Shown in pieces: positions 9,475 to 19,121 of a DNA stretch of 64,000 bases; the stretch's first letter is position 1; every line of letters starts with the position of its first letter. Location of the stretch: contig NZ_CP160680.1 in the NCBI RefSeq assembly GCF_040784935.1, forward strand, positions 6,491,802-6,555,801. Direction: 5' to 3'. The translations under genes and the position numbers were made by a program. A model generated the notes under the pieces. It was not told the origin of the DNA. It was given only the letters and a program-made list of their open reading frames with translations, and did no database searches. This DNA comes from Lewinella sp. LCG006 (lineage in GTDB: Bacteria; Bacteroidota; Bacteroidia; Chitinophagales; Saprospiraceae).

Positions 9475-10506
9475 ATGCACCGAAAATTTCTTCGCTTCCT
9501 TTTGGCGGTGAGCATTATTGGGCTAATAGGTGTCTATTTTATCTACCGCAATGTGGCGGGGCCAGAAATATTGGCAGAAGGGGCTGCATCCGTCTACGTG
9601 GAAATTCCTCATGGCACTTCCTTTGAGGAGTTGACCAAGCTGTTGTTGCATAAAAAATTGATTCCCAACGAAGTGGTTTTTCGTAAACTGGCCCAACAGC
9701 TCAACTATACAGGTGATCCCGTACGCTCTGGCAGATATGCCGTTGATCCGGGCATGAAACTTCCTGATTTCATCGAACGCCTTCGCAGTGGCAAGCAGGC
9801 TCCTGTGATGGTAATCCTGACGACAGAGCGGGAACTGAGCGATGTTGCAAAAAAAGTGGCCCGATTTATTGAACCTGATGCGCAGGAGTTATTGACGCTT
9901 TTTCAAAAACAAGATTTCCTCGACTCGCTGGGCTATACCAAAGAAACCTTGATGAGCCTGTTTATTCCCAATAGCTATGAGTTTTATTGGGATACTTCCC
10001 CCCGCGATTTTATCAGAAGAATGGTAGAAGAGCATCAGAAATTTTGGAAAAGAAAAGACCGCTACCTAATTGCCGAGCGGTTGGGGCTCACCCCTGCCGA
10101 AGTTTACACCCTCGCTTCCATCGTAGAGAAAGAAACCTTGCAAAACGATGAAAAAGAACGCATGGCGGGCGTATACTATAACCGGCTCCAAATAGGAATG
10201 AAATTACAAGCAGACCCAACGGCCGTATTTGCCAGCAGGGATTTTACGACCAACCGGGTAACCAACTACCATTTAGGGGTCGATTCGCCGTACAACACCT
10301 ATAAATACAAGGGATTACCGCCAGGCCCTATAGCCATGGCCAGTATTGCTTCTATCGATGCAGTTTTATATCACGAACAACATGACTATCTTTACTTCTG
10401 TGCCAAAGGCGATGGCAGTGGTTATCATACCTTTGCTAAAACCCTTGAGGCCCACAAGCAAAACGCAGAAATATATCGGGAAAACCGAAGGAAAAGAGGG
10501 AAATAG
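9475..10506 (+). CDS. mltG: Endolytic transglycosylase MltG
   Basis: Inner-membrane lytic transglycosylase that cuts nascent peptidoglycan strands and so limits glycan length. 343 residues: one N-terminal membrane anchor (about 7-25), a LysM-like region (about 38-110), then the YceG catalytic domain. The catalytic glutamate is E218 in TLASIVEKET, the same position as in the Escherichia coli enzyme. The ending NYHLGVDSPYNTYKYKGLPPGPIAMAS is diagnostic. It lies 3 bp after panB and must share its promoter. Confidence 0.97.
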   Translation: MHRKFLRFLLAVSIIGLIGVYFIYRNVAGPEILAEGAASVYVEIPHGTSFEELTKLLLHKKLIPNEVVFRKLAQQLNYTGDPVRSGRYAVDPGMKLPDFIERLRSGKQAPVMVILTTERELSDVAKKVARFIEPDAQELLTLFQKQDFLDSLGYTKETLMSLFIPNSYEFYWDTSPRDFIRRMVEEHQKFWKRKDRYLIAERLGLTPAEVYTLASIVEKETLQNDEKERMAGVYYNRLQIGMKLQADPTAVFASRDFTTNRVTNYHLGVDSPYNTYKYKGLPPGPIAMASIASIDAVLYHEQHDYLYFCAKGDGSGYHTFAKTLEAHKQNAEIYRENRRKRGK

Positions 10507-10640
10507 GTGTAAAAGTTGGAAAGGTGTAAACGTGTAAAAGTGTAAAAGTTGGATGCCGAAGGCATGGCTATGCCAAAAGTGTAAGGGTGTAAAAGTTGGA
10601 AAGGTGTAAGCGTTTACGATCAACAAACAAACCATCAACC
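10507..10640. repeat. Low-complexity tandem-like repeat (gtgtaaaagttgga units)
   Basis: Directly after mltG, variants of gtgtaaaagttggaaag recur at least four times with spacers such as ggtgtaaacg and a small hairpin atgccgaaggcat. The remaining stretch to 10733 has recurring accatcaa/caacaaac phrases. No ORF or RNA gene is apparent; the promoter of the hydrolase at 10734 must lie within or just after it. Confidence 0.6.
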
Positions 10641-10733
10641 ATTTTCAAAGTGGGAGGTCGGAAGTAATTAGGAGGTCTCAAAGTCCAACAAGCCATCAAC
10701 AAACAACTATCTAACCATCAAACCAAAAAAAAC

Positions 10734-11621
10734 ATGGTCCACGTTATCGATTTGAATTTTCAGGGATTAAGCCAAAACATTGCGGCTTTTTTAGTAGAAA
10801 CGGATGAAGGACCGATCTTGGTAGAGACGGGGCCCCACTCTACCCTTCCCATGCTCAAAAAGGGGGTGGAGCTGGCAGGGTATCAACTAGAAGACATTCA
10901 GCACGTTTTTCTTACCCATATTCATCTTGATCATGCTGGTGCGGCGTGGTGGTTTGCCAGAAATGGTGCCATGATCTATGTTCATCCCAAGGGCAGTAAA
11001 CACCTGGCCATGCCTGAACGCCTGATGGAATCCGCAAGGAGAATTTACCAAGACAAAATGGATGAATTGTGGGGAGAAATGCACCAGATCAACCCCGCAC
11101 AAATTGTAGAGGTAGAGCACGAAGCCATTTACAGCATCGGGCAAAAAAGCATTAAAGCATGGCATACGCCCGGCCATGCTGTCCATCACATTGCCTGGCA
11201 AATTGGCCCAAATCTTTTTACGGGAGATGTAGCTGGTGTAAGTATCAATCAAGGAGTAGTTATCCCACCTTGTCCGCCACCAGATATCAATATCGAAGAT
11301 TGGGAAGCCAGTCTTGATTTACTAAAAGCAATCCAACCAGCACGGTTTTGCCTCACTCATTTTGGGCCGGTGGCCTATAGCGAGCAACATCTCGATAGCC
11401 TAAGGGCTCGTTTGCACCAATGGGCAAATTGGATCCAACCATTTTACGAACAAGAAAAATCGGTGGAAGAAATAACGCCCTTGTTTCAGGAAATGGTAAA
11501 GAAAGACCTGGAAGCTAGCGGCGTTAATCCGGAAGACATGGCAAAATACGAAGCAGCCAATCCCAGCTGGATGAGTGTAACGGGCTTATTGCGCTATTGG
11601 AAAGTGAAGAATCGTGCTTAG
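10734..11621 (+). CDS. Metallo-beta-lactamase-fold hydrolase
   Basis: A 295-residue MBL-fold enzyme, cytoplasmic (no signal peptide). The metal site is intact: THIHLDHAG (H62, H64, D66, H67), then a histidine in WHTPGHAVHHIAW, an aspartate in LFTGDVAG and a final histidine in CLTHFGPV. The C-terminal 80 residues are helical. Members of this glyoxalase-II-like branch hydrolyse thioesters or related substrates, but the specific substrate cannot be assigned. It is flanked by repeats upstream and a convergent small gene downstream. Confidence 0.88.
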   Translation: MVHVIDLNFQGLSQNIAAFLVETDEGPILVETGPHSTLPMLKKGVELAGYQLEDIQHVFLTHIHLDHAGAAWWFARNGAMIYVHPKGSKHLAMPERLMESARRIYQDKMDELWGEMHQINPAQIVEVEHEAIYSIGQKSIKAWHTPGHAVHHIAWQIGPNLFTGDVAGVSINQGVVIPPCPPPDINIEDWEASLDLLKAIQPARFCLTHFGPVAYSEQHLDSLRARLHQWANWIQPFYEQEKSVEEITPLFQEMVKKDLEASGVNPEDMAKYEAANPSWMSVTGLLRYWKVKNRA

Positions 11622-11631
11622 CGAGTCGTGC

Positions 11632-11850
11632 TTACGAAGCTGGTAACAAATTGACGAAAGCCTGGATGATTCCTTTCAAAAAGCGAACATCAGGAGAAGG
11701 CATAGGCTCTGCTACCGAGCGAATTTGTTCAGAAATACCATCTACCGTTTCAGAGGCTTCAGCAACCATCTGAGCATTAAATAGAAAGGCGTAAGCCGCA
11801 AAGCTAAGCAGCACCAAACAAGAAGTAAGAAGTAAATTTTTCGTTTTCAT
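11632..11850 (-). CDS. Small exported or membrane-anchored protein
   Basis: A 72-residue product from the ATG at 11850 (MKTKNLLLTSCLVLLSFAAYAFLF): one hydrophobic segment that may be a signal peptide or an anchor, then a short polar helix. A longer in-frame start at 11883 would put charged residues ahead of the signal and is less likely. The stop is 10 bp from the convergent hydrolase stop. No family is recognised. Confidence 0.55.
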   Translation of the reverse strand: MKTKNLLLTSCLVLLSFAAYAFLFNAQMVAEASETVDGISEQIRSVAEPMPSPDVRFLKGIIQAFVNLLPAS

Positions 11851-12084
11851 AAATTGTCCTTGAAACATTATTGTAAAAGTCACACGTATTTGGCTAATAT
11901 CCTAGCATTTATCGACTAATCGTTAAAAATATCCGATAAACACAACCCCTATAAGAGGACCTAAGACCGACGATGGTTGCAAAATTTGACTAAAAAAATA
12001 GGTCATTTAGCTTCAAAAAGGTTAAATGCGTTGTAACTTGCTGTTCAGTTAATGGTTCTGTTTACTTAAATAATCAAATTAATT

Positions 12085-13818
12085 ATGAGATTAACGCTTA
12101 CATTTTTTACGCTGTGTGCTTTGGCAACTATGTCCTTTGCGCAAATCAATTCAGCTTCTCCTTTTCCAGTGGATTTCGAGATCCTCGCTCCTGCTAATGC
12201 TGTTGGTATTTACGACTACGGTACGCAAGCTGGTGTTAACACTGATTTCCCTTGGGGTCCAACCTTAAGTGAAACACTAGTGGCGGATATTGCGTGGGGA
12301 TATTCTGCAGCAGGAGACAGCCTTGGCTGTGAAGCCATTGTAACAGATTTGACGGGTAAAATTGCTGTTATCCGTCGTGGTACATGTAACTTTACTTCCA
12401 AAGTGCAAAACGCCCAGGATGCTGGCGCGGTGGGCGTCATTATCGTCAATCACTTTGCCAATGCTACTGATACCGACGCTTTTGTGATCGGAATGTCTTG
12501 TGGTGCTGCTGCAGATTGTGAAAATGTTACCATCCCTGCTATTTTTGTTAGCCGGAGCACTGGCAACATCATCGCTGACGCGCTCGCCGCTGGAGAAACG
12601 ATGACTGTTTCCTTTACCGTAAAATCATTTTACGATCCTACGTCTAGCTTCTCTATTCAAACACCAGCATCTGATGCGATTGAGTTTGACTCTTACTTCA
12701 TCCACTACGTAAATCCAAACTCTGTTGATGCTGCCGATGTTACCGTTACCGCTACCATCACTGCTCCTTCTGGCGCAGAAACGGTACTAACGGGTTCTTC
12801 TCTTGTAGAGCCTCTAGCGGATTCTATCATCGTTTTGGACGGAGGATACACGCCTACCGAGCTTGGTGAATATACCGTTGTATGGACTCACGACCAAGGT
12901 TCTGAGCAGCTCACGAGCAATTTCTATACGACTGATTTCACTTATAGCACTGCAAGACCAGAATTGGGTCAGGCTCCAAGATCAGCAGACGCTGATTTTA
13001 CCGCGGGTAACTTTATCTACCAAGCTGGAGCATTGTCCATTATGGATGCCGACGGAGCTGTAAGCACACACGCTTCTTTTGGCCTATCGAATGGTGCAGA
13101 TCTCTTTACCGGAGATCCATTAGCCGATCAAATAGTAGTAGTTCTCTACGATGCAGATGCAGATGGAGATGATCTGATTGACTTCAGTCCTACTTCCGCT
13201 GCTACTACATTCGATGAGCTCACGCCTGTGGCCTTAGCTAGTTACACCATTACTGGTAACGAAACAGCTGATCAGCAGTTGTTCGTAGAATGGGAAGACC
13301 TGGCAGATGGTGATAATATGGTAGCACTAAAGCCAAATGGTGCGTACTACACCGTCATTGCTTATGATGGTAGTGAGGCAGGTCTGGGTATTTGCCCAGG
13401 ATTTGTTGGCAGTGCAGGTGTTAACTACCTCAACTTCCCAACAACCCCTATCATTATTAATGGTTCTTTCTTTTCCGGTGGCTGGAATGGTGCTACTGTT
13501 GGTGTAAACCTACACCTCGCTGGCTTCGAACCACCCGTAGGTACGGAAGATATTACTAGCTTGGATGCTAACAAAGTAACTTTGGCACCCAACCCTGTAA
13601 GCAGCCGCCTGAACGTAATGTTCAACCTGGACCAAACTGCTGACAAAGTACAAATGATTATGACCGATGTAAGCGGTAAAGTCATCACTACTGAGCAGTA
13701 CGAGCAAGTGCTTAACCAGTCTATCGAAATAGACATGGAGCGCTTACCTCGCGGTTCTTACTTCTTGAGTATTGCTACACCAGAAGGTTACCGTGTTGAG
13801 CGGATCATTAAGCAGTAA
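12085..13818 (+). CDS. PA-domain protein with T9SS C-terminal sorting domain
   Basis: A 577-residue secreted protein: signal peptide MRLTLTFFTLCALATMSFAQ, a protease-associated (PA) domain at about 55-170 (GKIAVIRRGTCNFTSKVQNA followed by AGAVGVIIVNH), beta-rich middle domains, then a type A T9SS sorting domain at about 495-577 (TLAPNPVSSRLNVMFNL ... YRVERIIKQ). The cleaved tail directs export through the outer membrane to the surface or medium. No peptidase domain accompanies the PA domain, so it is likely a binding or adhesion module. It is monocistronic, with a terminator at 13978. Confidence 0.9.
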   Translation: MRLTLTFFTLCALATMSFAQINSASPFPVDFEILAPANAVGIYDYGTQAGVNTDFPWGPTLSETLVADIAWGYSAAGDSLGCEAIVTDLTGKIAVIRRGTCNFTSKVQNAQDAGAVGVIIVNHFANATDTDAFVIGMSCGAAADCENVTIPAIFVSRSTGNIIADALAAGETMTVSFTVKSFYDPTSSFSIQTPASDAIEFDSYFIHYVNPNSVDAADVTVTATITAPSGAETVLTGSSLVEPLADSIIVLDGGYTPTELGEYTVVWTHDQGSEQLTSNFYTTDFTYSTARPELGQAPRSADADFTAGNFIYQAGALSIMDADGAVSTHASFGLSNGADLFTGDPLADQIVVVLYDADADGDDLIDFSPTSAATTFDELTPVALASYTITGNETADQQLFVEWEDLADGDNMVALKPNGAYYTVIAYDGSEAGLGICPGFVGSAGVNYLNFPTTPIIINGSFFSGGWNGATVGVNLHLAGFEPPVGTEDITSLDANKVTLAPNPVSSRLNVMFNLDQTADKVQMIMTDVSGKVITTEQYEQVLNQSIEIDMERLPRGSYFLSIATPEGYRVERIIKQ

Positions 13819-13977
13819 AGAATGTGATGTTTACCTTTGTGAATGCCCAATTTAGGATTTTCCTCAGGTAAACATCACTTTATAAGGTACTTAGTAGAGC
13901 CCGCCTGGCCAAGCGGACAGGGGTACTGGGATTTTGAGTTCCCAAAATGTAACGCTTTACTTCGCTACTTAAAATAG

Positions 13978-14010
13978 GAAATGGCGAGTGGGTTTCCGCT
14001 CGCCATTTTT
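13978..14010. terminator. Bidirectional terminator
   Basis: Stem atggcgag (13981-13988) / ctcgccat (13999-14006) with a 10-nt loop, followed on the plus strand by a run of T. It lies between the stop of the PA-domain gene (13818) and the stop of the minus-strand ABC ATPase (14018), and can serve both. Confidence 0.75.
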
Positions 14011-14017
14011 TGTTTCC

Positions 14018-15655
14018 TTAATCTAGCACCGCATTCAGCAGTTGGCGGGTATAAGCTTCTTTGGGCGCGTTAAACAACTCATCCGTAGGAGCTAATTCTA
14101 CCATTTCTCCTTGTTGCATCACCAGCACCCGGTCGGCAATAAATCGTACAACGGCCAGATCGTGAGAAATAAAAAGAAGGGAAAACTCGTAGGTCTCTTG
14201 AAGCGTTTTAATCAGGTTGAGCACCTGGGCCTGAACCGATACGTCCAAGGCTGAAACTGATTCATCACATACCAACACCTTGGGCCGTAACAACAAAGCT
14301 CTGGCCAGGCCAATCCGCTGACGTTGGCCGCCAGAAAAATCCTTCGGGTAACGGAGCAACACCGATTCGTCAAGACCTACTTGGTGCAAAACCTCTACGA
14401 TTCGGGCGTCATGCTCCTCCGCTGACTGTTCACGATGATGGATCAACAAGGGCTCCCGCAAAAGCTGATGAATGGTAAATTTGGGATTCAGTGAACTGAA
14501 TGGATCTTGAAAAACCATTTGTAAATCGGGGCGTAGAGGGCGCAATTCGCTTTCGCTAAGACTGGTCAAGAGATGATCTCCAAACCAAATTTCACCGCCA
14601 CGGATGGGTATCAATCGCAAGATGGATTTACCTAAAGTCGTCTTTCCACTGCCCGATTCTCCCACAATTCCCAGGCATTCCCCTGCTCGCAGTGCAAAGG
14701 ACACCTTCTCCACTGCTTTTACCTGTTCCGTCGTTTGGCCCAACCAGTTCTTTTTAGCAGCATACCAGACCTGCAAATCATTCACTCTCAGGATGGTTGA
14801 TTGTGATTGTAGATATTCTTGTCGATCAGAAAGTTCTTGCGAAGAAAGCTTTAAACCTTCCATAAATCGGGATATATCCTCTTTTTCCTTCGCCAGAAAG
14901 TCCTGCACAGTGGGCAAACGGCGGAGTTGCTGATGGGTACTTGCTCTACAATTCAGCAAGCCTTCGGTGTAAGGATGTTGGGGCGAAGAAAAAATGGCGT
15001 TAACACTCCCCTCCTCTACCTTATTTCCATCTTGCATGACCATGACGCGATCAGCTACTTCGCGGATGACGCCCAAATCATGGCTAATAAAAAGAATAGC
15101 AATCCCCAATTCAGCTTGGAGACTTTTAATCAAATGGAGTACCGCCCGTTGTACCGTCACATCTAGTGCGGTCGTCGGCTCATCAGCAATGAGCAATTCA
15201 GGTTCTGCCGATAAGGCCATGGCAATCATCACACGCTGACGCTGCCCGCCTGACAATTCATGGGGATAGGCACGATAAATTCGTTCTGGCTCTCCAAGTT
15301 CAACTTTCGTCAACCAGTCAAGCACACGCTGCCGGACACTTTTCCTATCCAGAGACAGATGCGCTCTCAGTACTTCCGCAATTTGTTCCCCACAAGTCAT
15401 CACAGGATTCAAGCTGCTGAGGGGCTCCTGAAAAATCATGCCGATTTGCTTGCCTCTGATCTTATTCAGTGCTGAACCTGAAAGTTCATCCAGCCGAGTA
15501 CTTCCTTTCCACCATATTTCTCCGGTAGACTGGGCCTTGTTGGGTAGCAACTGCATGATGGATAAAGCCGAAAGGGTTTTGCCCGATCCCGATTCACCGA
15601 CAATACCCAAACTTTCACCCGCTTTTAACTCAAAGTCAAGTTGGTCTACAGCCAC
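14018..15655 (-). CDS. Duplicated peptide/nickel-type ABC transporter ATPase (DppD-DppF or YejF-like)
   Basis: Two fused ATP-binding domains of the oligopeptide/dipeptide importer class. Each has Walker A GESGSGKT (first at residues 20-27), an ABC signature (LSGGQRQRV and FSGGQRQRI) and Walker B (LLIADEPTTALD and VLVCDESVSALD). The peptide-importer hallmark HPYTEGLLNC follows the first. The GTG at 15655 is the first usable start in frame, but homology-like coding (TLLRVANWTIRFSTDDGRED) continues about 30 codons upstream with no ATG, GTG, TTG or CTG. The ATG at 15752, just after the arginine deiminase stop, is out of frame by one base. Either a rare start is used or a 1-bp indel exists. No permease genes are adjacent. 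Confidence 0.9.
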   Translation of the reverse strand: MAVDQLDFELKAGESLGIVGESGSGKTLSALSIMQLLPNKAQSTGEIWWKGSTRLDELSGSALNKIRGKQIGMIFQEPLSSLNPVMTCGEQIAEVLRAHLSLDRKSVRQRVLDWLTKVELGEPERIYRAYPHELSGGQRQRVMIAMALSAEPELLIADEPTTALDVTVQRAVLHLIKSLQAELGIAILFISHDLGVIREVADRVMVMQDGNKVEEGSVNAIFSSPQHPYTEGLLNCRASTHQQLRRLPTVQDFLAKEKEDISRFMEGLKLSSQELSDRQEYLQSQSTILRVNDLQVWYAAKKNWLGQTTEQVKAVEKVSFALRAGECLGIVGESGSGKTTLGKSILRLIPIRGGEIWFGDHLLTSLSESELRPLRPDLQMVFQDPFSSLNPKFTIHQLLREPLLIHHREQSAEEHDARIVEVLHQVGLDESVLLRYPKDFSGGQRQRIGLARALLLRPKVLVCDESVSALDVSVQAQVLNLIKTLQETYEFSLLFISHDLAVVRFIADRVLVMQQGEMVELAPTDELFNAPKEAYTRQLLNAVLD

Positions 15656-15753
15656 CTTATCTTCTCTACCATCGTCAGTAGAAAAACGAATGGTCCAATT
15701 AGCAACCCTTAATAGCGTAGGAGGAGTAGAGGGAGTATCGATAACAAATCATT

Positions 15754-17010
15754 TTATGCCCGTTCTATAGGGCAGGTCATACAATGCGAACCACCTCGAG
15801 CTCTTGATAGTTCTGTTGATGGTAAGGTGATGATCGTTTGCTGCACCTCATCCGGGCGAATGATCCCATCTGAAAAGGCCTTGAGCAAGTCGCCTGCATA
15901 AACAACCCGGTACCCTGCTTCTTCAAAAGCTTCTTCCGTGACCGGGTTCCGATCGTAGGTCAGTGCTACCCCTGGTTTTAATGCCACCAGATTGCAACCA
16001 TCCGTCCACTGTTCTCTATCCTGATAAGGTGATTCGCCTTTACCTGCAAAAATAATGCGGGTATTAGCATCAATTTCTTTAATTAAAAACTCTTGCAGCG
16101 AGTGGTATTTCCGCTCTTCCCCTGATGCCGTAAACACTTGTACATTGGACCCCAAGCCATCTGCAATAATGGGCTTAAAGGCCACGTAGTCGTGGGTGTT
16201 TATCTGGGTGAAAATCGTATCAATGTGCATGTATGACCGATCATTGGGAATGTTAACCTGTACCACATTGTCAATTACTCCCTTGGCAAACAGACATTCA
16301 GCAAGCGCACGGATACCGTAAGGTGTTGTTCGTTCGCTACAACCAATAAGTAGATAATCTTTATTGAGGATCATCATATCTCCGCCTTCTATCGAAACCG
16401 ATTCTCCCTTTTTTGAAGGGGGAAACTGATCGATCTTATTCAGATTGATCACCCGCCCTTCGGCTTGCAATTCGGCAAAAATAGGGTGAGCAAAAATGAT
16501 GAAACGCGTAATGAAATTCTCTCGGTAACGGGCTTCTTTGGCCGCTTTGGTAATGATGACATGATCATTGACGGTGACCGCAATATCTCTGGTGAAGATA
16601 AAATTGGGGATAGGGTCAAAAAAGAAATGATCGTCGGGCGCGTGGTAACCCGTGACGAGCAAGTTGGTCAGTGCCGTTGCTGAAAGCCCCCTCATGATAT
16701 CGCCGTAAGCTTTGGGCAACTCTTCGTGCTCGATGACCAACTTGATCATTTCTTCTTTGCTCTCAGGATCAGCCTCCAAGGCTTCGTAAAGCAATTGCTC
16801 CACCTCAATGACATTGTCATCACCGACAAATTGACGAAGCACATTGGTAAACACGTCGTGTTCTTCCTGCATCCTGGGCAGATGGACAATATCATCAAAC
16901 AGCAGTTCTTCTGCACGTTTGGGAGAAATACGGCTGATCCCGACATCTGGTCGGTGCACCAACACCCGCCTTAACGGGTTGATTTCGTTTTCAACAAATA
17001 CTTTTGACAT
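15754..17010 (-). CDS. arcA: Arginine deiminase
   Basis: Hydrolyses arginine to citrulline and ammonia. 418 residues, full length for the family. It shows the opening INPLRRVLVHRPD, the FTRDIAVTVND motif, IEGGDMMILN, the catalytic histidine region SYMHIDTIFTQI, and the nucleophile cysteine in RGGSHCMTCP (C410) near the C terminus. Carbamate kinase and ornithine carbamoyltransferase are absent, so this is not a standard arginine-fermentation operon. It sits between a FAD oxidoreductase (25 bp upstream) and the peptide ABC ATPase (about 1 bp downstream), suggesting peptide or amino-acid use. Confidence 0.95.
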   Translation of the reverse strand: MSKVFVENEINPLRRVLVHRPDVGISRISPKRAEELLFDDIVHLPRMQEEHDVFTNVLRQFVGDDNVIEVEQLLYEALEADPESKEEMIKLVIEHEELPKAYGDIMRGLSATALTNLLVTGYHAPDDHFFFDPIPNFIFTRDIAVTVNDHVIITKAAKEARYRENFITRFIIFAHPIFAELQAEGRVINLNKIDQFPPSKKGESVSIEGGDMMILNKDYLLIGCSERTTPYGIRALAECLFAKGVIDNVVQVNIPNDRSYMHIDTIFTQINTHDYVAFKPIIADGLGSNVQVFTASGEERKYHSLQEFLIKEIDANTRIIFAGKGESPYQDREQWTDGCNLVALKPGVALTYDRNPVTEEAFEEAGYRVVYAGDLLKAFSDGIIRPDEVQQTIITLPSTELSRARGGSHCMTCPIERA

Positions 17011-17034
17011 GGTGATAATTTGGCTAGTGGCTGG

Positions 17035-18186
17035 CTATAGCTCTACGACCTTTTCAATCTCGTAGATAGAATTTATTTTACCAGCAAATATGCAATAAAA
17101 ACGGGGATTTTTACTCAACAATCCAATTTCCGTAGGTCGCCCATCATCGATATGATTGGCTCTCAACTTGGACTTGATGGTATACATACTCGTAAAATAG
17201 TGCAGTGCTACCTCATCGGTAAGATACTGCCGCATTTGAGCCAACATTTTTTGATAGTTGGACCTTGGGCGAAATTCGCAATAATTACACACGCTGGTAA
17301 ACCCTGGGCTACAATCCTCTCTAAACGACTGACAATCAAAGGTGGGCTGCGCAGCATACGAGACTTTGTGGTGGGTATAAGCAACGGAAGAAAGTGACAA
17401 CAAGCCCGATTTTCCGTAAGGCATAATCGATCCAAAAGGCCCGTCCATAATGGTGAGTCCAATGTTTTTCAGTTGGGGGCTACTTACAAATGCCATCTCG
17501 GAGATTTCGTGCATCAGGTTGATCTCCTCCAAACCAAACAACTGGTTAATGGCGTTACTGGCACTGTAAGTTGCGTTGATTATCTGGCGGGCGCGGACTT
17601 TCTTTAGGTTTTGGTTTTCTAGCGATCTGATCTCAATCTCCCAAGCTTCACCAACGGCCCCAGCGGCCTCTATTTGGTGATAACTCCATACATCTACCCC
17701 CACAGCCGAATTCACTTTCTCCCGGTAATAGGCAGCAATGAGCTGGGGGTCAAAAGTATACTCCTGCGTTTCAAAAACAGCTTCCAAACGGTGATAATTA
17801 AAAAGCGGATGCTTATTTACGGGCTTGCAAGGGATATCGATATAGCGGCAGAATCGTTCAAACTGTGCCGCATCGGTGAGACTTCCATAGCGGTCAATAG
17901 CATAATATTTAGCAAAATCAAAAAGGATAAAATCCTGATGGTCACGGGTAAAACGCGCCTTGTTTTCATCAGACATTCTGGCCGTAGCCACCGAGCGAGG
18001 GTAATGATAGCCACTGTGCAAACGCGCTTGATTGACCACCGATGCCTTTTGCATTAATTTTTTTTCCTTCTCTACAAGTACGACCTGGCAACCTTGTGAA
18101 GCAAGATACAGTGCTGCGTATACCCCGAAGATGCCTCCGCCGACCACCAAAAAATCTACGCTTATTTGTTCTGTTGATGCTGCCAT
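17035..18186 (-). CDS. FAD-dependent oxidoreductase (DAO family)
   Basis: A 383-residue flavoenzyme with an N-terminal dinucleotide-binding fold: VVGGGIFGVYAAL (residues 13-25) and the acidic end of the second strand in VVLVEKEKK. The later part (SSVAYTHHKVSYAAQ, then CNYCEFRPRS) carries several cysteines and a tail IFAGKINSIYEIEKVVEL that closes the FAD site. Substrate unknown. It starts 2 bp after the aldo/keto reductase stop, so it is clearly in the same operon as its neighbours. Confidence 0.85.
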   Translation of the reverse strand: MAASTEQISVDFLVVGGGIFGVYAALYLASQGCQVVLVEKEKKLMQKASVVNQARLHSGYHYPRSVATARMSDENKARFTRDHQDFILFDFAKYYAIDRYGSLTDAAQFERFCRYIDIPCKPVNKHPLFNYHRLEAVFETQEYTFDPQLIAAYYREKVNSAVGVDVWSYHQIEAAGAVGEAWEIEIRSLENQNLKKVRARQIINATYSASNAINQLFGLEEINLMHEISEMAFVSSPQLKNIGLTIMDGPFGSIMPYGKSGLLSLSSVAYTHHKVSYAAQPTFDCQSFREDCSPGFTSVCNYCEFRPRSNYQKMLAQMRQYLTDEVALHYFTSMYTIKSKLRANHIDDGRPTEIGLLSKNPRFYCIFAGKINSIYEIEKVVEL

Positions 18187-18188
18187 GA

Positions 18189-19121
18189 TTAAACCTCCAA
18201 CTTTTTCATTGCTTCATAAAGAGGGGTGTAATCATCGGAATAAAGCTGCTCCAGCCAAGCAAAGGAAGCCTCTATATGTTCCACTCGGGATGGGCCCAAC
18301 AGGATCGCCGAAATACCAAGATGATAGGCGGCGTTCAGCATCCCCAATTGGTTCATTTGTTGAGGTACTACCTTCCCAGGGTAGTCTTGAGCAAACACGC
18401 TCAGTAGGCTTGCTATTTGGTCTTTCAAGTTTTGGTGCGCATCAGGTTTCCCGCCTCTGGCCAATAAGGAAGCGGTGGAAGAATAGCTTGATGCACCTAA
18501 CTTCAAGCCCCCCGCATTGATCCCGTAGGCAATGAAATCGGCACAAGGATGAAGAGGTGCATAACGCTCATAATCACTGTAAATCAGGTTATGTTTCAAC
18601 TCTACGGGCAAGCTGTCTAGCCCGTGTGCTTTGATAACGCGAGCATAAACTTCGGGATATTTTATACCGGAAAGACCAATTTCCCAGCGATTTTCGCCTA
18701 GTTTCATCAAACTGGATATGGTCGAATCAATCGCTTCTTCTTTTTCCCGGTTGTCCCAATGAATCATCAGGCAAGCCAAATTATCGCCCAGGAGATTGGC
18801 GTATTCCTCAGCACAAATCATGAGGAAGCTGGGTGATAGATTTTGGTCGGGCGTCATCATGTTATTGAGGCTGCCTACTTTTACGATCACTTCCAAATCG
18901 GCAACTTGGTGGGTTGAGCACCACGTTGCCAGAAGTTTTTCCGCGCGCCTGAAATCTGCGGGGTTTTTATTGATGGGATAATTGGTTGCCGTATCCACCC
19001 GTCTTCCACCACGCTGATAAAAATCATCGAGCAGGGCGAAGCAAACCTCTTCCTCCACCGTCCAACCCCACATGGCAGTACCCAGGATAAGATCAGGCGG
19101 TATTGCCGTATCTCTATTCAT
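18189..19121 (-). CDS. Aldo/keto reductase
   Basis: A 310-residue NAD(P)H-dependent oxidoreductase with the TIM-barrel pattern of the family: LGTAMWGW at strand 1, RVDTATNYPINKNP (catalytic Asp and Tyr), VIVKVGSLNN (catalytic Lys), LMIHWDN (His) and the cofactor end GISAILLGPSRVEHIEA. Its ATG shares one base with the stop of the preceding outer-membrane protein (TAATG), indicating translational coupling. Substrate unknown; the neighbouring GH1 glycosidase suggests sugar-derived aldehydes or ketones, as inference only. Confidence 0.85.
   Translation of the reverse strand: MNRDTAIPPDLILGTAMWGWTVEEEVCFALLDDFYQRGGRRVDTATNYPINKNPADFRRAEKLLATWCSTHQVADLEVIVKVGSLNNMMTPDQNLSPSFLMICAEEYANLLGDNLACLMIHWDNREKEEAIDSTISSLMKLGENRWEIGLSGIKYPEVYARVIKAHGLDSLPVELKHNLIYSDYERYAPLHPCADFIAYGINAGGLKLGASSYSSTASLLARGGKPDAHQNLKDQIASLLSVFAQDYPGKVVPQQMNQLGMLNAAYHLGISAILLGPSRVEHIEASFAWLEQLYSDDYTPLYEAMKKLEV

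Noticed and set aside
10507-10640. The gtgtaaaagttgga repeats as a CRISPR or coding region
   Set aside because: Unit lengths and spacings are irregular and the spacers are variants of the repeat itself; frames through it are low-complexity.
13898-13960. tRNA-like stretch (gcccgcctggccaagcgga, then tgggattttgagttccca)
   Set aside because: The D-arm-like part and a 5-bp stem recall a tRNA, but the anticodon loop would be 8 nt, and no T-arm, acceptor pairing or CCA follows. At best a decayed fragment.
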